From: Chromobacterium sp. ATCC 53434
GTDB lineage: Bacteria > Pseudomonadota > Gammaproteobacteria > Burkholderiales > Chromobacteriaceae
Length of the DNA: 64,000 nucleotides
Assembly (NCBI RefSeq): GCF_002848345.1
Contig: NZ_CP025429.1
Coordinates: forward strand, 2,914,001 to 2,978,000
Reading direction: 5' to 3'
Positions 24,619 through 35,240 of this stretch are shown piece after piece. The notes beneath the pieces are model-generated. The model did no database searches. It was not told the DNA's origin and saw only the letters and a program-made list of their open reading frames with translations. The stretch's first letter is position 1. Each line of letters starts with the position of its first letter. The position numbers and the translations under genes are program-made.

Positions 24619-25499
24619 GCGCCGCCGCCGTCCGCCTGCCCGTCTCCGGCGACAAGGCCGCGTTGCTGGAGGTCCGCGCCGCCACCCGCGAATCGCGCGC
24701 CGTCAAATGGACGATACTGGCGCTGGCGCTGGGTTTCTTCGCCGTCTTCCTGCTGCTGCCGCTAACCGTCGTGTTCGTCGAGGCCTTGGCCAAGGGCTGG
24801 GACACCTATCTGACGGCGCTGGCCGAACCGGACGCGCTGGCGGCGGTGAAGCTGACGCTGCTGGCCGCCGCGGTGTCGGTGCCGCTGAATCTGGCCTTCG
24901 GCGTCGCCGCCGCCTGGGCAGTCACCCGTTTCGATTTCCGCGGCAAGGGCCTGCTGGTCACGCTGATAGACCTGCCGTTCTCGGTATCGCCGGTCGTCGC
25001 CGGCCTGATCTTCGTGCTGGTCTTCGGCAGCCACGGCTGGTTCGGCCCCTGGCTGGCCGAACACGGCCTGAGAGTGATCTTCTCGGTGCCCGGCATCGTG
25101 CTGGCCACTTTGTTCGTCACCGTGCCCTTCGTCGCCCGCGAGCTGATTCCGCTGCTGGAGGCGCAGGGGCGCGAGGAGGAGGAAGCGGCGGTGGTGCTGG
25201 GCGCGCGCGGCTGGCAGGTGCTGTGGCATGTGACGCTGCCCAATGTGCGCTGGGCGCTGCTCTACGGCGTGATCCTCAGCAACGCGCGGGCGATGGGCGA
25301 ATTCGGCGCGGTGTCGGTGGTGTCCGGCCACATCCGCGGCGAGACCAATACCCTGCCTTTGCACGTGGAAATCCTCTACAACGAGTACAATTTCGCGGCG
25401 GCCTTCGCCGTGGCCTCGCTGCTGGCGATGCTGGCGCTGCTGACGCTGGCGCTGAAGAGCTGGGTGGAATGGCGCGGCATCAAGGAAAACCGATCATGA
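24615..25499 (+). CDS. cysW: Sulfate ABC transporter permease CysW
   Basis: 294 residues, about six membrane segments. [12 protein letters not shown] and [15 protein letters not shown] identify the family. Overlaps cysT and cysA by ATGA on each side, so translation is coupled along the operon. Confidence 0.93.
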   Translation: MSAAAVRLPVSGDKAALLEVRAATRESRAVKWTILALALGFFAVFLLLPLTVVFVEALAKGWDTYLTALAEPDALAAVKLTLLAAAVSVPLNLAFGVAAAWAVTRFDFRGKGLLVTLIDLPFSVSPVVAGLIFVLVFGSHGWFGPWLAEHGLRVIFSVPGIVLATLFVTVPFVARELIPLLEAQGREEEEAAVVLGARGWQVLWHVTLPNVRWALLYGVILSNARAMGEFGAVSVVSGHIRGETNTLPLHVEILYNEYNFAAAFAVASLLAMLALLTLALKSWVEWRGIKENRS

Positions 25500-26572
25500 G
25501 CATACAAGTAGCAAACATCCGCAAGGCCTTCGGCGGCTTCGTCGCGCTGGACGACGTCAGCCTCAACTTCCCCGGCGGCGAGCTGGTGGCGCTGCTGGGC
25601 CCGTCCGGCTGCGGCAAGACCACGCTGCTGCGCATCATCGCCGGCCTGGAGCAGGCCGACGCCGGCCGCGTGCTGCTGGACGGCGCCGACGCCTCCGCCA
25701 CCGATGTGCGCGAGCGTCAGGTGGGCTTCGTCTTCCAGCACTACGCCCTGTTCCGCCACATGAGCGTGTTCGACAACGTCGCCTTCGGCCTCAGAATGAA
25801 GCCGCGCCGCCAGCGGCCGTCGGAGGCCGAGATCGCCCGCAAGGTTCACGAATTGCTGGACCTGGTGCAGTTGGACTGGCTGGCCGACCGCTTCCCGGCC
25901 CAGCTGTCCGGTGGCCAGCGCCAGCGCATCGCGCTGGCCCGCGCGCTGGCGGTGGAGCCGCGCGTGCTGCTGCTGGACGAGCCGTTCGGCGCGCTGGACG
26001 CCAAGGTGCGCAAGGAATTGCGCCGCTGGCTGCGCAAGCTGCACGACGAACTGCACATCACCTCCATCTTCGTCACCCACGACCAGGAGGAAGCGCTGGA
26101 AGTGGCCGACCGGGTGGTGCTGATGAACCACGGCCGCGTCGAACAGATCGGCGCGCCGGACGAGGTCTACCGCTCGCCGGCCAGCGCCTTCGTCTACGGC
26201 TTCCTCGGCAGCGCCAACCGCATCCGCGGCCTCAGCGCGGCCGGCGCCGTCGCCGTCGGCGGCCAGACGCTGGCGGCCGATCACCCGCTGCCTGCCGGCC
26301 AGCCGGTCGAGGCCTTCGTCCGCCCGCACGAGCTGGCCATCGTGCCCGCCCACGGCGACGGCCTGCCGGCGCGGGTGCAACGGGTGCTGACGCTGGGCGG
26401 CCTGTCCCGCATCGAGCTGGAGGGCATGGACGAGCTGGCCGGCCAGCTGTTCGACGCCGAGTTGCCGGCCGGCGACCCGCTGCTGGCGGGGCTGGCGGCC
26501 GGTCAGCCGGTGCGGCTGCAAGCGCGCGCCGCGCGCGTGTTCGCGGCGGATGCCCAGGGAGGCGGCGCATGA
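25496..26572 (+). CDS. cysA: Sulfate/thiosulfate import ATPase CysA
   Basis: 358 residues: Walker [11 protein letters not shown]-loop [11 protein letters not shown] (typical of CysA), signature [15 protein letters not shown], Walker [12 protein letters not shown], switch V-T-H-D-Q-E-E-A. The C-terminal 100 residues form a TOBE-type regulatory domain. Starts within the cysW stop (ATGA); its own stop overlaps cysB. Confidence 0.93.
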   Translation: MSIQVANIRKAFGGFVALDDVSLNFPGGELVALLGPSGCGKTTLLRIIAGLEQADAGRVLLDGADASATDVRERQVGFVFQHYALFRHMSVFDNVAFGLRMKPRRQRPSEAEIARKVHELLDLVQLDWLADRFPAQLSGGQRQRIALARALAVEPRVLLLDEPFGALDAKVRKELRRWLRKLHDELHITSIFVTHDQEEALEVADRVVLMNHGRVEQIGAPDEVYRSPASAFVYGFLGSANRIRGLSAAGAVAVGGQTLAADHPLPAGQPVEAFVRPHELAIVPAHGDGLPARVQRVLTLGGLSRIELEGMDELAGQLFDAELPAGDPLLAGLAAGQPVRLQARAARVFAADAQGGGA

Positions 26573-27498
26573 ACTTCCAGCAACTGCGCATCATCCGCGA
26601 AACCGTCCGCCAGGGCTTCAACCTGACCGAGGTGGCCAATGCGCTGTTCACCTCGCAATCGGGCGTCAGCAAGCATATCAAGGACCTGGAGGACGAGCTG
26701 GGCGTCGAGCTCTTCGTCCGCAAGGGCAAGCGCTTCCTCGGCCTGACCGATCCGGGCAAGGAGTTGCTGACCATCGTCGAACGGATGCTGCTGGACGCCG
26801 GCAACATCAAACGGCTGGCCGAGCAGTTCAGCCTGCGCGACGAGGGCCAGCTGACCATCGCCACCACCCACACCCAGGCGCGCTACGCGCTGCCGCCGGT
26901 GGTGACGGCGTTCAAGCGCGCCTTTCCGCGCGTGCACCTGGTGCTGCACCAGGCCAGCCCCGACGAGCTGGCGCGGCTGCTGCTGGCCGGCGAGGCCGAC
27001 ATCGGCATCGCCACCGAGGCGGTGGCCGAGGTGCCGGAACTGGTGTCCTTCCCTTACTACAGCTGGCACCACTGCGTGATCGCGCCGCCCGAACACCCGC
27101 TGCACGATCAGCCGCTGTCGCTGGAGACGCTGGCCGAGCATCCCATCGTCACCTACCACCGCGGCTTCACCGGCCGGGCCAGGATAGACAACACCTTCGC
27201 CGAGGCCGGCCTGGCGCCCGACATCGTGATGGCGGCGCTGGACGCCGACGTGATCAAGACCTATGTCGAGCTGGAGCTGGGCGTCGGCATCGTCGCCTCG
27301 ATGGCGGTGGACCCGCAGCGCGACGCCGGCCTCAAGGTGGTGGCCGGACCGCCGCTGTTCGGCCAGCAGACCAGCCGCATCGCGATACGCCGCGGCCACT
27401 ACCTGCGCAGCTACGCCTACCGCTTCATCGAGTTGTGCGCGCCGGCGCTGGACGAGACCCGCGTGCGCCAGGCGCTGAGCCCGGCGACGCAGGAATAG
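26569..27498 (+). CDS. cysB: LysR-family cysteine-regulon activator CysB
   Basis: 309 residues, starting [23 protein letters not shown], the CysB-type N-terminus with H-T-H at about 19-38. [11 protein letters not shown] at about 100-110 is the sulfate/acetylserine-binding segment of the family. It activates sulfur assimilation genes under sulfur limitation. Coupled to cysA by ATGA, so expected to be made with the importer. Its last 74 bases overlap the FAD monooxygenase gene on the minus strand. Confidence 0.92.
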   Translation: MNFQQLRIIRETVRQGFNLTEVANALFTSQSGVSKHIKDLEDELGVELFVRKGKRFLGLTDPGKELLTIVERMLLDAGNIKRLAEQFSLRDEGQLTIATTHTQARYALPPVVTAFKRAFPRVHLVLHQASPDELARLLLAGEADIGIATEAVAEVPELVSFPYYSWHHCVIAPPEHPLHDQPLSLETLAEHPIVTYHRGFTGRARIDNTFAEAGLAPDIVMAALDADVIKTYVELELGVGIVASMAVDPQRDAGLKVVAGPPLFGQQTSRIAIRRGHYLRSYAYRFIELCAPALDETRVRQALSPATQE

Positions 27499-28657
27499 CG
27501 TCCGGCTGCCGCCGCAGCAGGCGTTCGGCGCCGGCCCGCGTCTGCGCCAGCGCCCGCTCGGCCCGGACGCGCATATCGGCCTCGTAGCGGGCCACCGCCC
27601 GGTCGATGTCGCCGTCGGCCAGGCAGACCGCCAGCATCGCCGCGTCGGCCAGCGCGGTGTTGGCGCCGACGCCGCCGGCCGGACTCATCGCGTGAATCGC
27701 GTCCCCCAGCAGCGTCAGCCGCCCGGACGGCCACGCCGGCACGCCGCCGGCCATCCTGACCGAACGTCCCTTGATCGCGTCCACGTCGGTTCCCGCCAGC
27801 AAGGCCGCCAGGCTGGCATGCAGGCCGCGCGACGCGTCGGCCACTCTCCGGCGCAAGCCATCGGCCGGCTCGTCGCCGGACAGCGGGCCGCCCAGGCAGG
27901 CCTCCCGGCCGAACAAGGCCCAGTAGACATAATCGTCGACCGGGCTCAGGCGGCCGCCCGGGGCGGGTCCGCCCCCCTGCACTGTCGTCGCCGCGGCAAA
28001 GCGCATAGGCTCGACCACCAGCGTGAAGCCGTCGGCGAACACCACGGTCGGTCCGTTCAATAGGGCCGGATCGACGCCCGCCAGCGCCGCCTTGCCGTAA
28101 AGATTCAGCGCGCCTATCGCTTCCGGCTCCGCCCGCGGCAGCCATTGCCGGCGCAACGGCGAATGCAGGCCGTCGGCAGCCACGAGCAGATCCGCCCGAT
28201 GTTCAGCGCCATCGGCGCAATGGACGACGATGCCATCGCCGTCGCGCTCGAAGCGCTGCGCCCGCCGCCCCCAGCGGATGCGCGGCCCCAGGCCGTGGCT
28301 CAGGATGTCCCGCAATACCTGCCGGTCGGCGCTCAGATCGCCGTCGGCCCGGCCCGCGCCGGCGTTCTCCCGCCAGTTTTCCGGTCGCCGCTCCGGCAGC
28401 GGATTCAGCCCCGGATCGACAAAGCGCGCCGGTCCGCTGAGCGCGCAACTGGCGCGGAAGCGCTCGAACAGCGCCGGCGGCAGGCACTGGCTCAGCGCCC
28501 GCTGTCCCATCGCGTCTATCCGCAGGCGATAGCCCTGGTTTCGGATCAGCGGACCGGCGTCCGCCTCCAGCACCTCGAATTCGATGCCGGCCCGCGCCAG
28601 CCCCTGCGCCAGACACAGGCCGCCGATGCCGGCGCCGACGATGATCACTCGACTCAT
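27425..28657 (-). CDS. FAD-dependent aromatic-type monooxygenase
   Basis: 410 residues. N-terminal G-A-G-I-G-G-L (FAD Rossmann motif, about 8-14), D-G-L-H-S-x-x-R (DG motif) and L-L-G-D-A-I-H-A-M-S-P-A-G-G-V-G-A-N (GD motif) place it in the class A flavin monooxygenases related to salicylate and PHBH-type hydroxylases. Substrate unknown. ATG at 28657 follows a GGAGAG site. The last ~24 residues (Pro/Ala/Arg-rich) are read from DNA that codes for CysB on the other strand and look non-conserved. Confidence 0.82.
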   Translation of the reverse strand: MSRVIIVGAGIGGLCLAQGLARAGIEFEVLEADAGPLIRNQGYRLRIDAMGQRALSQCLPPALFERFRASCALSGPARFVDPGLNPLPERRPENWRENAGAGRADGDLSADRQVLRDILSHGLGPRIRWGRRAQRFERDGDGIVVHCADGAEHRADLLVAADGLHSPLRRQWLPRAEPEAIGALNLYGKAALAGVDPALLNGPTVVFADGFTLVVEPMRFAAATTVQGGGPAPGGRLSPVDDYVYWALFGREACLGGPLSGDEPADGLRRRVADASRGLHASLAALLAGTDVDAIKGRSVRMAGGVPAWPSGRLTLLGDAIHAMSPAGGVGANTALADAAMLAVCLADGDIDRAVARYEADMRVRAERALAQTRAGAERLLRRQPDAIPASPGSAPGARGSRPAPARTTR

Positions 28658-28773
28658 GATGACTCTCCGTTTCAAATGAAGGCCGCGGCCGGCCACCGCT
28701 GACCGCGCGCAAACCATTGTCGGGCGACACGGCCTCGTCGCTATAACGCTGTTTGGACGGAAAATAGTGAATA

Positions 28774-29583
28774 ATGGCCATCATGGAATCGACACCCGCA
28801 CCCACCGACTTCAGCGAATGGCTGGCAGGCCCGGATCTGATCGCGCTCGGCGGCGGCGACGAGGCCGGCCGCGAGTACCGGTTGGGCACCCGCGAATACG
28901 ACTGGCACCGGCATGCGCGCGCCCAGCTGTTCTGCGTGAACAACGGGCTGATCCACGTCCAAACGCCGCACGGCGCCTGGCTGTTGCCGCCGCATCGCGC
29001 CGGCTACCTGCCGCCGGAGACGCCGCACCGGGTGCGCGTCAGCGGCGCGCTCGACGGCTGGAGCGTCTTTCTGCTGCCGACCCGCTGCGGCCTGCTGCCT
29101 GCCCGGCCCTGCGTGCTGGCCATCACGCCGCTGCTGCAGGCGCTGGTGCGACGGGCGGCCTCATGGCGGCCCGACGCGCCGCATCAGCCGGAGCAGCGGC
29201 GCGTCGTCGCCGTCATCATCGACGAAATCCGGCTGGCGCCGCGCGAGGCGCTGCACCTGCCGATGCCGGCCGATCCGCGGCTGCGACGCATCGCCGACGC
29301 GATGCTGGCCGACCCGGCGGCGGACCGCTCGGCCGACGAATGGGCCGCGCTGGGCGCGCTGTCCGGCCGCAATCTGCGCCGGCTGATCCAGGCGGACACC
29401 GGCATGAGCTTCTCGCGTTGGCGGCAGCAGGCGCAGCTGGTCTGGGCGATGGAGCGGCTGGCCTCCGGCCTGGCCGTCGCCCAGGTGTCCGACGCGCTGG
29501 GCTACGCGTCGCCCAGCAACTTCATCGCCATGTTCCGGCGCGCGCTGGGCGCGCCGCCGGCGCAATATCTGGCTTCCCGCTGA
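28774..29583 (+). CDS. AraC-family regulator with cupin-like sensor
   Basis: 269 residues. N-terminal half resembles an AraC cupin ligand domain (W-H-R-H-A-R-A-Q-L at about 44-52); the C-terminal half carries two HTH units, with S-G-R-N-L-R-R-L-I-Q-A-D-T-G-M-S-F-S-R-W and L-G-Y-A-S-P-S-N-F-I-A-M-F-R-R. It is divergent from the FAD monooxygenase gene, which it may control. Start at MAIM or at MESTP (28783) cannot be decided. Confidence 0.85.
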   Translation: MAIMESTPAPTDFSEWLAGPDLIALGGGDEAGREYRLGTREYDWHRHARAQLFCVNNGLIHVQTPHGAWLLPPHRAGYLPPETPHRVRVSGALDGWSVFLLPTRCGLLPARPCVLAITPLLQALVRRAASWRPDAPHQPEQRRVVAVIIDEIRLAPREALHLPMPADPRLRRIADAMLADPAADRSADEWAALGALSGRNLRRLIQADTGMSFSRWRQQAQLVWAMERLASGLAVAQVSDALGYASPSNFIAMFRRALGAPPAQYLASR

Positions 29584-29604
29584 AACGCGCGGCCCGGCAA
29601 GAAA

Positions 29605-29627
29605 AAAGCCCGGCATGGCCGGGCTTT
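29605..29627. terminator. Bidirectional intrinsic terminator
   Basis: AAAGCCCGGC, loop ATG, GCCGGGCTTT. The plus strand serves the AraC gene; on the minus strand the run extends to TTTTTT and serves the desulfidase gene, whose stop is 22 bases away. Confidence 0.85.
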
Positions 29628-29649
29628 CCGTATCGTCGACGGACCGCGC

Positions 29650-30942
29650 TCAGCGCTTGTCCATCATGATCTGCAGGATCTGGGTGTCGGTCTGCGCCAT
29701 GCCCTGGGTGGCCAGCTTGCCCAGATTGGCGATGGACACGTCGACATCATGGGCGACGATGCCCTCGTTGCCGGTGACGCGGGTGCCGTCCAGCGCCATC
29801 AGCACCGCCTTGTAGCCGGAGCCGGCCGATGTCGACACCTTCATCGCGCAGCTGTTGGACGCGCCGTCGCAGATCATGCCGGCCAGGTCGCCTATCATGC
29901 TGGAGATCGCCATGCTGACCGCCGGGTAGCCGCCGTTCAACAGCTGCGCCATGCCGGCCGCCGCGCCCATCGACGCGGTGGTGACGGCGCACAGCGCCGA
30001 CAGCTTCGGCAAACGGGTATGGATGTATACGGCGATCAGGTGCGACAGCGCCAGCGCGCGGATCAGCGTTTCCCGGTCCGCCTTGACGTGCTCGGCCACC
30101 GCCACCACCGGCATCGTCGCGGCGATGCCCTGGTTGCCGGAGCCGGAATTGCTCATCGCCGGCAGCGTGGCGCCGCCCATCCGCGCGTCGGACGCCGCGG
30201 TGGTGCGGGTCAGGATATTGGACAGCAGGCCTTCGGACAGCAGGCCGGCCTCGATCTGCCGCTGCAGCGTCGCGCCGATGTGCAGGCCGTACTTGCCGCT
30301 CATGCCCTCGTCGGCCAGCGCGCTGTTCAGCACCGCCGCCTCGTGGATGAAGGCGATGCTGTCCAGCGGCGCGCGCATCGCGAACTCGTAGACGTCGCGC
30401 GCGGTGGCGTCGCCCAGCTCATAGCTTTCCAGCGGCTTGGCGTCGGCGGCCTCGCGCTTCAGCTTCACCTCGCCGTTGCGCTCTATCCTGATCACATTGG
30501 TGTGGGCATCGGCGATGGCGACGCGCGCGCACTCGTCGCCATGCCAGACACAGGCCTCGGCGTACAGGATGTTGGGCACGGCGGCCACGCCCAGCTTGAC
30601 CTTGCCGTCGGCCAGCATCTGCTTGCCGGCGGCGACCTGCTCGACGGTCAGATTCTTCAGCACTTCCAGCCGGGCGTCCGGGTCGCCGCCCAGCGCGCCG
30701 ACGGCGGCCGCGATCGGCAGGCCGACGGTGCCGGTGCCCGGCACGGTCACGCCCATGCCGTTCTTCATCAGGTTGGCCGACACCAGCGCGTCGATGCGCT
30801 CCGGCGTCTTGCCCAGCTCGCGCGTCGCCAGCGCCGCCGCCAACGCCAGCGAGATCGGCTCGGTACAGCCCAGCGCCGGCACCACTTCCTGTTTCAGAGC
30901 CTTGACGAACTCCGGCCACAAGCTAACTTCACGTTCAGACAT
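29650..30942 (-). CDS. cyuA: L-cysteine desulfidase / serine-dehydratase-like (CyuA, YhaM family)
   Basis: 430 residues, the usual length. [13 protein letters not shown] at about 22-34 and [11 protein letters not shown] near the end give the Fe-S cluster cysteines. N-S-G-S-G-N-Q-G is the family signature. The enzyme breaks L-cysteine to pyruvate, sulfide and ammonia. ATG at 30942 follows GGAG. Bounded downstream by a strong terminator; the upstream 120 bases are AT-rich promoter DNA. Confidence 0.85.
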   Translation of the reverse strand: MSEREVSLWPEFVKALKQEVVPALGCTEPISLALAAALATRELGKTPERIDALVSANLMKNGMGVTVPGTGTVGLPIAAAVGALGGDPDARLEVLKNLTVEQVAAGKQMLADGKVKLGVAAVPNILYAEACVWHGDECARVAIADAHTNVIRIERNGEVKLKREAADAKPLESYELGDATARDVYEFAMRAPLDSIAFIHEAAVLNSALADEGMSGKYGLHIGATLQRQIEAGLLSEGLLSNILTRTTAASDARMGGATLPAMSNSGSGNQGIAATMPVVAVAEHVKADRETLIRALALSHLIAVYIHTRLPKLSALCAVTTASMGAAAGMAQLLNGGYPAVSMAISSMIGDLAGMICDGASNSCAMKVSTSAGSGYKAVLMALDGTRVTGNEGIVAHDVDVSIANLGKLATQGMAQTDTQILQIMMDKR

Positions 30943-31062
30943 GCTCACTCCGCCCACACATAACAAATGAATATAAGCAAATAACTTTTATACACTTTAC
31001 CACCATCCGACCGCCGCGCGCTTAAAAAACAGGCAACCGAGTCGCGATAAGGACAGTATCGA

Positions 31063-32274
31063 TCACAAACGACTCTTCCACCGCAGGCGCGCGCTCAACA
31101 GCAGCGCCGCCGCCGCGAACAGCGCGCCGCCATGGAAGGTGGCGGCCGCCCCCCAGCGCTGCCACAAGGCGCCGGCGGCCACGCTGGCCAGCAAGGCGGC
31201 CGCGCCGCAGATCAAATTGAACAGGCCGAAGGCCGAACCGCTCAGTCCCGGCGGCGCGCGCTCGGCCACCCAGGCCGAAAGCAAGCCCTGGCTGCATCCC
31301 AGATGCAGGCCCCACAACAGCGCCCCGACCAGCAACAGCGGCGCGCCGCGCGCCCAGCCCAGCGCCAGATCGGCCGCGATCAACAAGAGCAGCGAGCACT
31401 GCAGCAGGCTCGCTCGGCTGACGCGGTCGGACAGGCGGCCGAGCGGATAGGCGCTCAGCGCGTAGCTGGCCGACATCGCCGCCATCGTCAGCGGCGCCCA
31501 GGCCGGCGACGGCCCGAGCTGCGCGCCGCGCAGCACCAGGAAGGCCTCGCTGAAGCGCGCCAGCGTGAACAGCCCGCCCAGCGCGGCCACAGCCCAGAAG
31601 CCGGCGGAGAATCGGCAAAGAATGGCCCGGTTGAACAAGGACGGGCGCGGCGCCTCCCGCGCCGGCGCGGCCGGCTCCCGCACCCACAGCCAGATCGCCG
31701 CCACCGCCAGCAGCGCCGGCGGCACCGACCACCACAACGCGCCGCGGATGTCGTCGCGGTAGACCAGCATCAGTCCCATGGCCAGCAGCGGCCCGAGCAC
31801 CGCGCCGACCGTGTCCATGCTCTGGCGCAGGCCGAAGGCGGCGCCGCGGATCTCGGCCGGCGTAATGTCGGCGATCAGGGCGTCGCGCGGCGCGCCGCGC
31901 ACGCCCTTGCCGACGCGATCGACAAAGCGCGCCAGCAAGACGGTGGAGACGGAATGCGCGAGCGGAAACAGCGGCTTGGACGCGGCGGCCAGGCCATAGC
32001 CCAGCAACAGCAGCGGCTTGCGCCGGCCCAGCCAGTCGCTGAGCGGGCCGGAAAACACCTTGCAGATCAGCGCGGTGGCCTCGGCAACGCCTTCGATCAG
32101 GCCGATCACCAGCGCCGGCGCGCCCAGCGTGCCGGCGAGAAACAGCGGCAACAGGCTGTGGGCCAGTTCGGACGAGACGTCCATCAGCAGGCTGACGACG
32201 CCGAGCGCCCAGACGCCGCGCGGCATCGCCGGGCGGCCGGGGGAAGAGGACGGCGGTGCGGACGGTGGCGGCAT
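31063..32274 (-). CDS. MFS transporter
   Basis: 403 residues with about 12 membrane segments. G-P-L-S-D-W-L-G-R-R-K-P is the MFS motif A, and L-A-R-F-V-D-R-V-G-K-G-V-R-G-A-P-R-D-A-L is shared with transporters annotated as multidrug or sugar-phosphate-like exporters. Substrate not evident. ATG at 32274 follows GGGAG at 6-base spacing. Confidence 0.85.
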   Translation of the reverse strand: MPPPSAPPSSSPGRPAMPRGVWALGVVSLLMDVSSELAHSLLPLFLAGTLGAPALVIGLIEGVAEATALICKVFSGPLSDWLGRRKPLLLLGYGLAAASKPLFPLAHSVSTVLLARFVDRVGKGVRGAPRDALIADITPAEIRGAAFGLRQSMDTVGAVLGPLLAMGLMLVYRDDIRGALWWSVPPALLAVAAIWLWVREPAAPAREAPRPSLFNRAILCRFSAGFWAVAALGGLFTLARFSEAFLVLRGAQLGPSPAWAPLTMAAMSASYALSAYPLGRLSDRVSRASLLQCSLLLLIAADLALGWARGAPLLLVGALLWGLHLGCSQGLLSAWVAERAPPGLSGSAFGLFNLICGAAALLASVAAGALWQRWGAAATFHGGALFAAAALLLSARLRWKSRL

Positions 32275-32318
32275 CAGGACTCCCGGCAAGGCGAGACGCC
32301 GGCCGGGAGCCCGAAAGC

Positions 32319-32921
32319 TCAGTGCCTGATCAGCCCGGCGGCGATGGGTTTGGCCAGCAGGCGGCGGTACAGCGATTCCAGGCCGGCGGTCAACGCCGTC
32401 CCCTGCCGCGCCCACAACGGCGACAGGCTAGCGTACCAGAAGACGGACACCAGCAAGGCGCCCAGCATGTCCAGCGGGAAATGCACGCCGAGAAACACCC
32501 GGGACCAGGCGACGGCCAGGCCGGCGATCGCCAGCAGCCAGCCCCAGCCGCGCGCCGGGCTGAAACACCAGCACAGCGCCATCACCGCGAAGATGGTGCC
32601 ATGGTTGCTGGGGAAGGACGGCGTCGCGTCGTGCAGCAGGAAGGTATGGCCCAGCGGCATCGCGAACGGGCGCGGATGCGGCCAGGCGAGACCGATCAGC
32701 CAGTTGCCCAGCAAGGCGACGCCGGTCAGCAGCGCCGACTTCAGCACGGTATCGCGCAGGGCCGGCCGGCCCCACAGCCATAGCGAGGCCAGCAGCAGCG
32801 GCAACAGCATCAGCACATCCTTGGCGATGAAGGTGGCCAGCTTGATGGAGAACGGGGAGGTTTCGGGCGTGGCATTGATCAGCAGGAACAGCGTTTGATT
32901 CAGGGATTCGAGTGCGTGCAT
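32319..32921 (-). CDS. PAP2-family phosphatase (BcrC/undecaprenyl-diphosphatase type)
   Basis: 200 residues with several membrane segments. The three phosphatase motifs are visible: P-H-P-R-P-F near residue 76, P-S-F-P-S-N-H-G-T near 100 and S-R-V-F-L-G-V-H-F-P-L-D near 147. The family dephosphorylates undecaprenyl diphosphate or lipid phosphates. It lies 44 bases upstream of the MFS gene on the same strand. The start at 32921 has no strong ribosome binding site. Confidence 0.82.
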   Translation of the reverse strand: MHALESLNQTLFLLINATPETSPFSIKLATFIAKDVLMLLPLLLASLWLWGRPALRDTVLKSALLTGVALLGNWLIGLAWPHPRPFAMPLGHTFLLHDATPSFPSNHGTIFAVMALCWCFSPARGWGWLLAIAGLAVAWSRVFLGVHFPLDMLGALLVSVFWYASLSPLWARQGTALTAGLESLYRRLLAKPIAAGLIRH

Positions 32922-33107
32922 CGTCGTGGCGTCTGGCGCCGGCCGCGGCCGGCAAAATCCGGAAGTCGAAACTGGCAATCTTAGGACGATTTGCCCTCCG
33001 CTGGCTGCCCTTTCGCAAAAAAATACCGTAGGCATGCCCGGCCGGGCGGCGGCGCTTACAAGCGCCAGGCCCTTATTACACCTGATATAAAGGACAGCCA
33101 TAGAGAT

Positions 33108-33137
33108 TTGCCTGTCATTAATCGCCCTTCCTATGCT
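33108..33137 (+). promoter_or_regulatory. Candidate sigma-70 promoter for the VioB-like/ebo operon
   Basis: TTGCCT (33108-33113), 18-base spacer, TATGCT (33132-33137), 51 bases upstream of the first start codon. It lies in the 267-base gap divergent from the PAP2 gene. No stronger promoter was seen. Confidence 0.4.
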
Positions 33138-33188
33138 GGCTAAGGCCCCTCCCGCAATGAATGCCACACGCCCTCCGGAGAGACAGGC

Positions 33189-35231
33189 ATGAGCTATCTC
33201 GACACGCCCCGCATCAACTTCACCGGCGTCTTCCAGGCCGACCCCTCCACCGTCAACAACGACGTCCGCTATTACGACAACGCCGCCTTCCGCCCCGAAT
33301 ACCAACGCCAGCGCTACCCCGGCAACGGCCCCGAGGGCGCCGAAGGCTACTGGAATCCGGAAGGCACCGGCATCTTCCGCTTCATCGAATGCAAGATCAC
33401 CGGCGGCCAACTCGGCGACCAGATACTGGACTCGCCGAAACAAGACCCGGTCATAGGCCTGAGGCTGGAAAACGCCGACCGGCGCCCGCCGGGCAAGATC
33501 GTCGACCTCGATCCGCAGATGCAGTACGTGTCGCAGCTGTGGGGCGTGCAGCTGCGGCTGGCCGCCCCTGGCCATAGCGCGCTGTTCTGCGGCGACTTGC
33601 TGCCGGTGGCGCTGATGAATCTGTGGCAGCGACAAATCAATGCGCAGACTGCGGAGCAGCCGATGGCCGCCAACTATCAGTCGATACTGCACAACGTCGA
33701 CTGGCACGGCGGCATAGACTCGCCGCTGCTCGACGCCTTGCGCCAGGCTACCGCCGAGGGCCTGCTGGCCGTCAATTTCAATCTGTACGGCTACACCCGC
33801 AACAACCAGAGCAACCGCTTCACGATGGGCCTGGTCAGCGGCAGCATAGCTCCCTACCACGTCCGCGAGCCCAAGCACTTCGTCATGGGCCGCCACCTGA
33901 CGACGCCGCTGCAGCCGACAGGCCCCAACGGCGCGCCCTTCCCCACCCAGCCGCTCGGCGGCGTCTACGGCTTCCAGTGCCTGAACCGGCCGAAGCAGCA
34001 GACGCTGTACGCCGACTTCGGCCTGGCGCTGCCCATCGTCGACTCCACCGGCGAACTGCACAATATCGGCACGCTGACGCTGGCCCTACTGAAGGACAGC
34101 ACCGATCTGATACCGACCAGCGTCGATGTCGAGCAGTTCGCCGCACTGGGTACCGTCGACTATCAGCAGCGCGGCTGGTACGCCAGCACGGCCGGCATCC
34201 AGGGCTTTAACTACGCCGTCGGCGACGCCGAGCTGCCGGCCGCCGGCGACAGCCCGGAACAACTGCAACGCAAGCTGAAGACGCGCGAGCACAAGGACTT
34301 CGTCGCCACCCATCTGGAACAGCGGCCGCTGCTGCTGCTGGGACCGCAGAAGATAGACGGCAGCTACCCGGTGCTGAGCTACGAGGCCGCCGACGGCCGC
34401 TACGTCCGCGCCGACGGCCATGTGTTCCGGCTGAACCCGGACAAGCCGCAGCCGGTGGACTTCTACGCCAGCCACTTCGGCCTGCCGCTGTCGACCCGGC
34501 TCTACGCCTGGCAGCTGCCGCCCGGCAATCCCAACAGCAATCCGATGGGCGGCACCGGCATGGGCGACAATGCGCTGACGCCGCCGGTGCCGACGCCCGA
34601 GGTCGGCTTCCCAGAAACCAGCCTGGGCCTGCCGCCCTGTCTGGACACCAACGCCGACGGCAAGGGAACGCTGGCCGTCGCCGCCCATCCGCCGCTGGGC
34701 GACGCGCCGCGCGGCTATATCGACGGCCAGCTGTACGCGCTGAGCTATGGCTTCCAGCCGCCACCGGACACCCGCGCCGGCCGAATGGCCACCGCGCCCG
34801 GCGGCCCCTACTGCGAATACTGGAACTTCGTCAGCCTGCTGGCCTTCAACCGGGTCGCCGTTCCGCTGCAACCGACCTGGGAACGCGACATCCAGCCGAT
34901 CCTGAAGCAGTACGGCAATCTGTATCCGATCATGAGCCGCCACCTGGTCGATCTGGGCGACTACGCCTCGGTCAGCGCGCACCGCCGCGCGCTGCGACTG
35001 GCCTTTTCCTTGCCGCCCAGCGATCCGAACTACATGCCGGTATCGCGCGACCTGTCCGACGCCAAGCGCGAAATGCTGCTGGAGTGGCTGGACGCGCTGC
35101 CGCCGGACAATCAGCCGCAGGCCCAGCCGGCGGAACCGGAAATCATCGAGATCGAACTCAGCCCGGACGAGGCGCTGCGCAAGAAGCCCGCCCGCGTCGC
35201 CAAACCGTCGCGCCAGCAAACGATCAAGTAA
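33189..35231 (+). CDS. VioB N-terminal-domain homologue, stand-alone
   Basis: 680 residues. It begins MSYLDTPRINFTGVFQADPS, like VioB's M-S-I-L-D-F-P-R-I-H-F-R-G. Near residues 613-640, N-Y-M-P-V-S-R-D-L-S-D-A-K-R-E-M-L-L-E-W-L matches VioB's Y-Y-M-P-S-T-R-E-L-S-A-P-K-A-R-L-F-L-K-Y-L, which in VioB lies just before the ferritin-like half. The protein ends with a basic, Pro-rich tail about 45 residues later. VioB dimerises indole-3-pyruvate imine; here the substrate is unknown. GGAGAGA precedes the ATG at 33189. It and the next gene together equal one VioB. No tryptophan oxidase (VioA) is nearby. Confidence 0.75.
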   Translation: MSYLDTPRINFTGVFQADPSTVNNDVRYYDNAAFRPEYQRQRYPGNGPEGAEGYWNPEGTGIFRFIECKITGGQLGDQILDSPKQDPVIGLRLENADRRPPGKIVDLDPQMQYVSQLWGVQLRLAAPGHSALFCGDLLPVALMNLWQRQINAQTAEQPMAANYQSILHNVDWHGGIDSPLLDALRQATAEGLLAVNFNLYGYTRNNQSNRFTMGLVSGSIAPYHVREPKHFVMGRHLTTPLQPTGPNGAPFPTQPLGGVYGFQCLNRPKQQTLYADFGLALPIVDSTGELHNIGTLTLALLKDSTDLIPTSVDVEQFAALGTVDYQQRGWYASTAGIQGFNYAVGDAELPAAGDSPEQLQRKLKTREHKDFVATHLEQRPLLLLGPQKIDGSYPVLSYEAADGRYVRADGHVFRLNPDKPQPVDFYASHFGLPLSTRLYAWQLPPGNPNSNPMGGTGMGDNALTPPVPTPEVGFPETSLGLPPCLDTNADGKGTLAVAAHPPLGDAPRGYIDGQLYALSYGFQPPPDTRAGRMATAPGGPYCEYWNFVSLLAFNRVAVPLQPTWERDIQPILKQYGNLYPIMSRHLVDLGDYASVSAHRRALRLAFSLPPSDPNYMPVSRDLSDAKREMLLEWLDALPPDNQPQAQPAEPEIIEIELSPDEALRKKPARVAKPSRQQTIK

Positions 35232-35240
35232 GGAGCCGCC

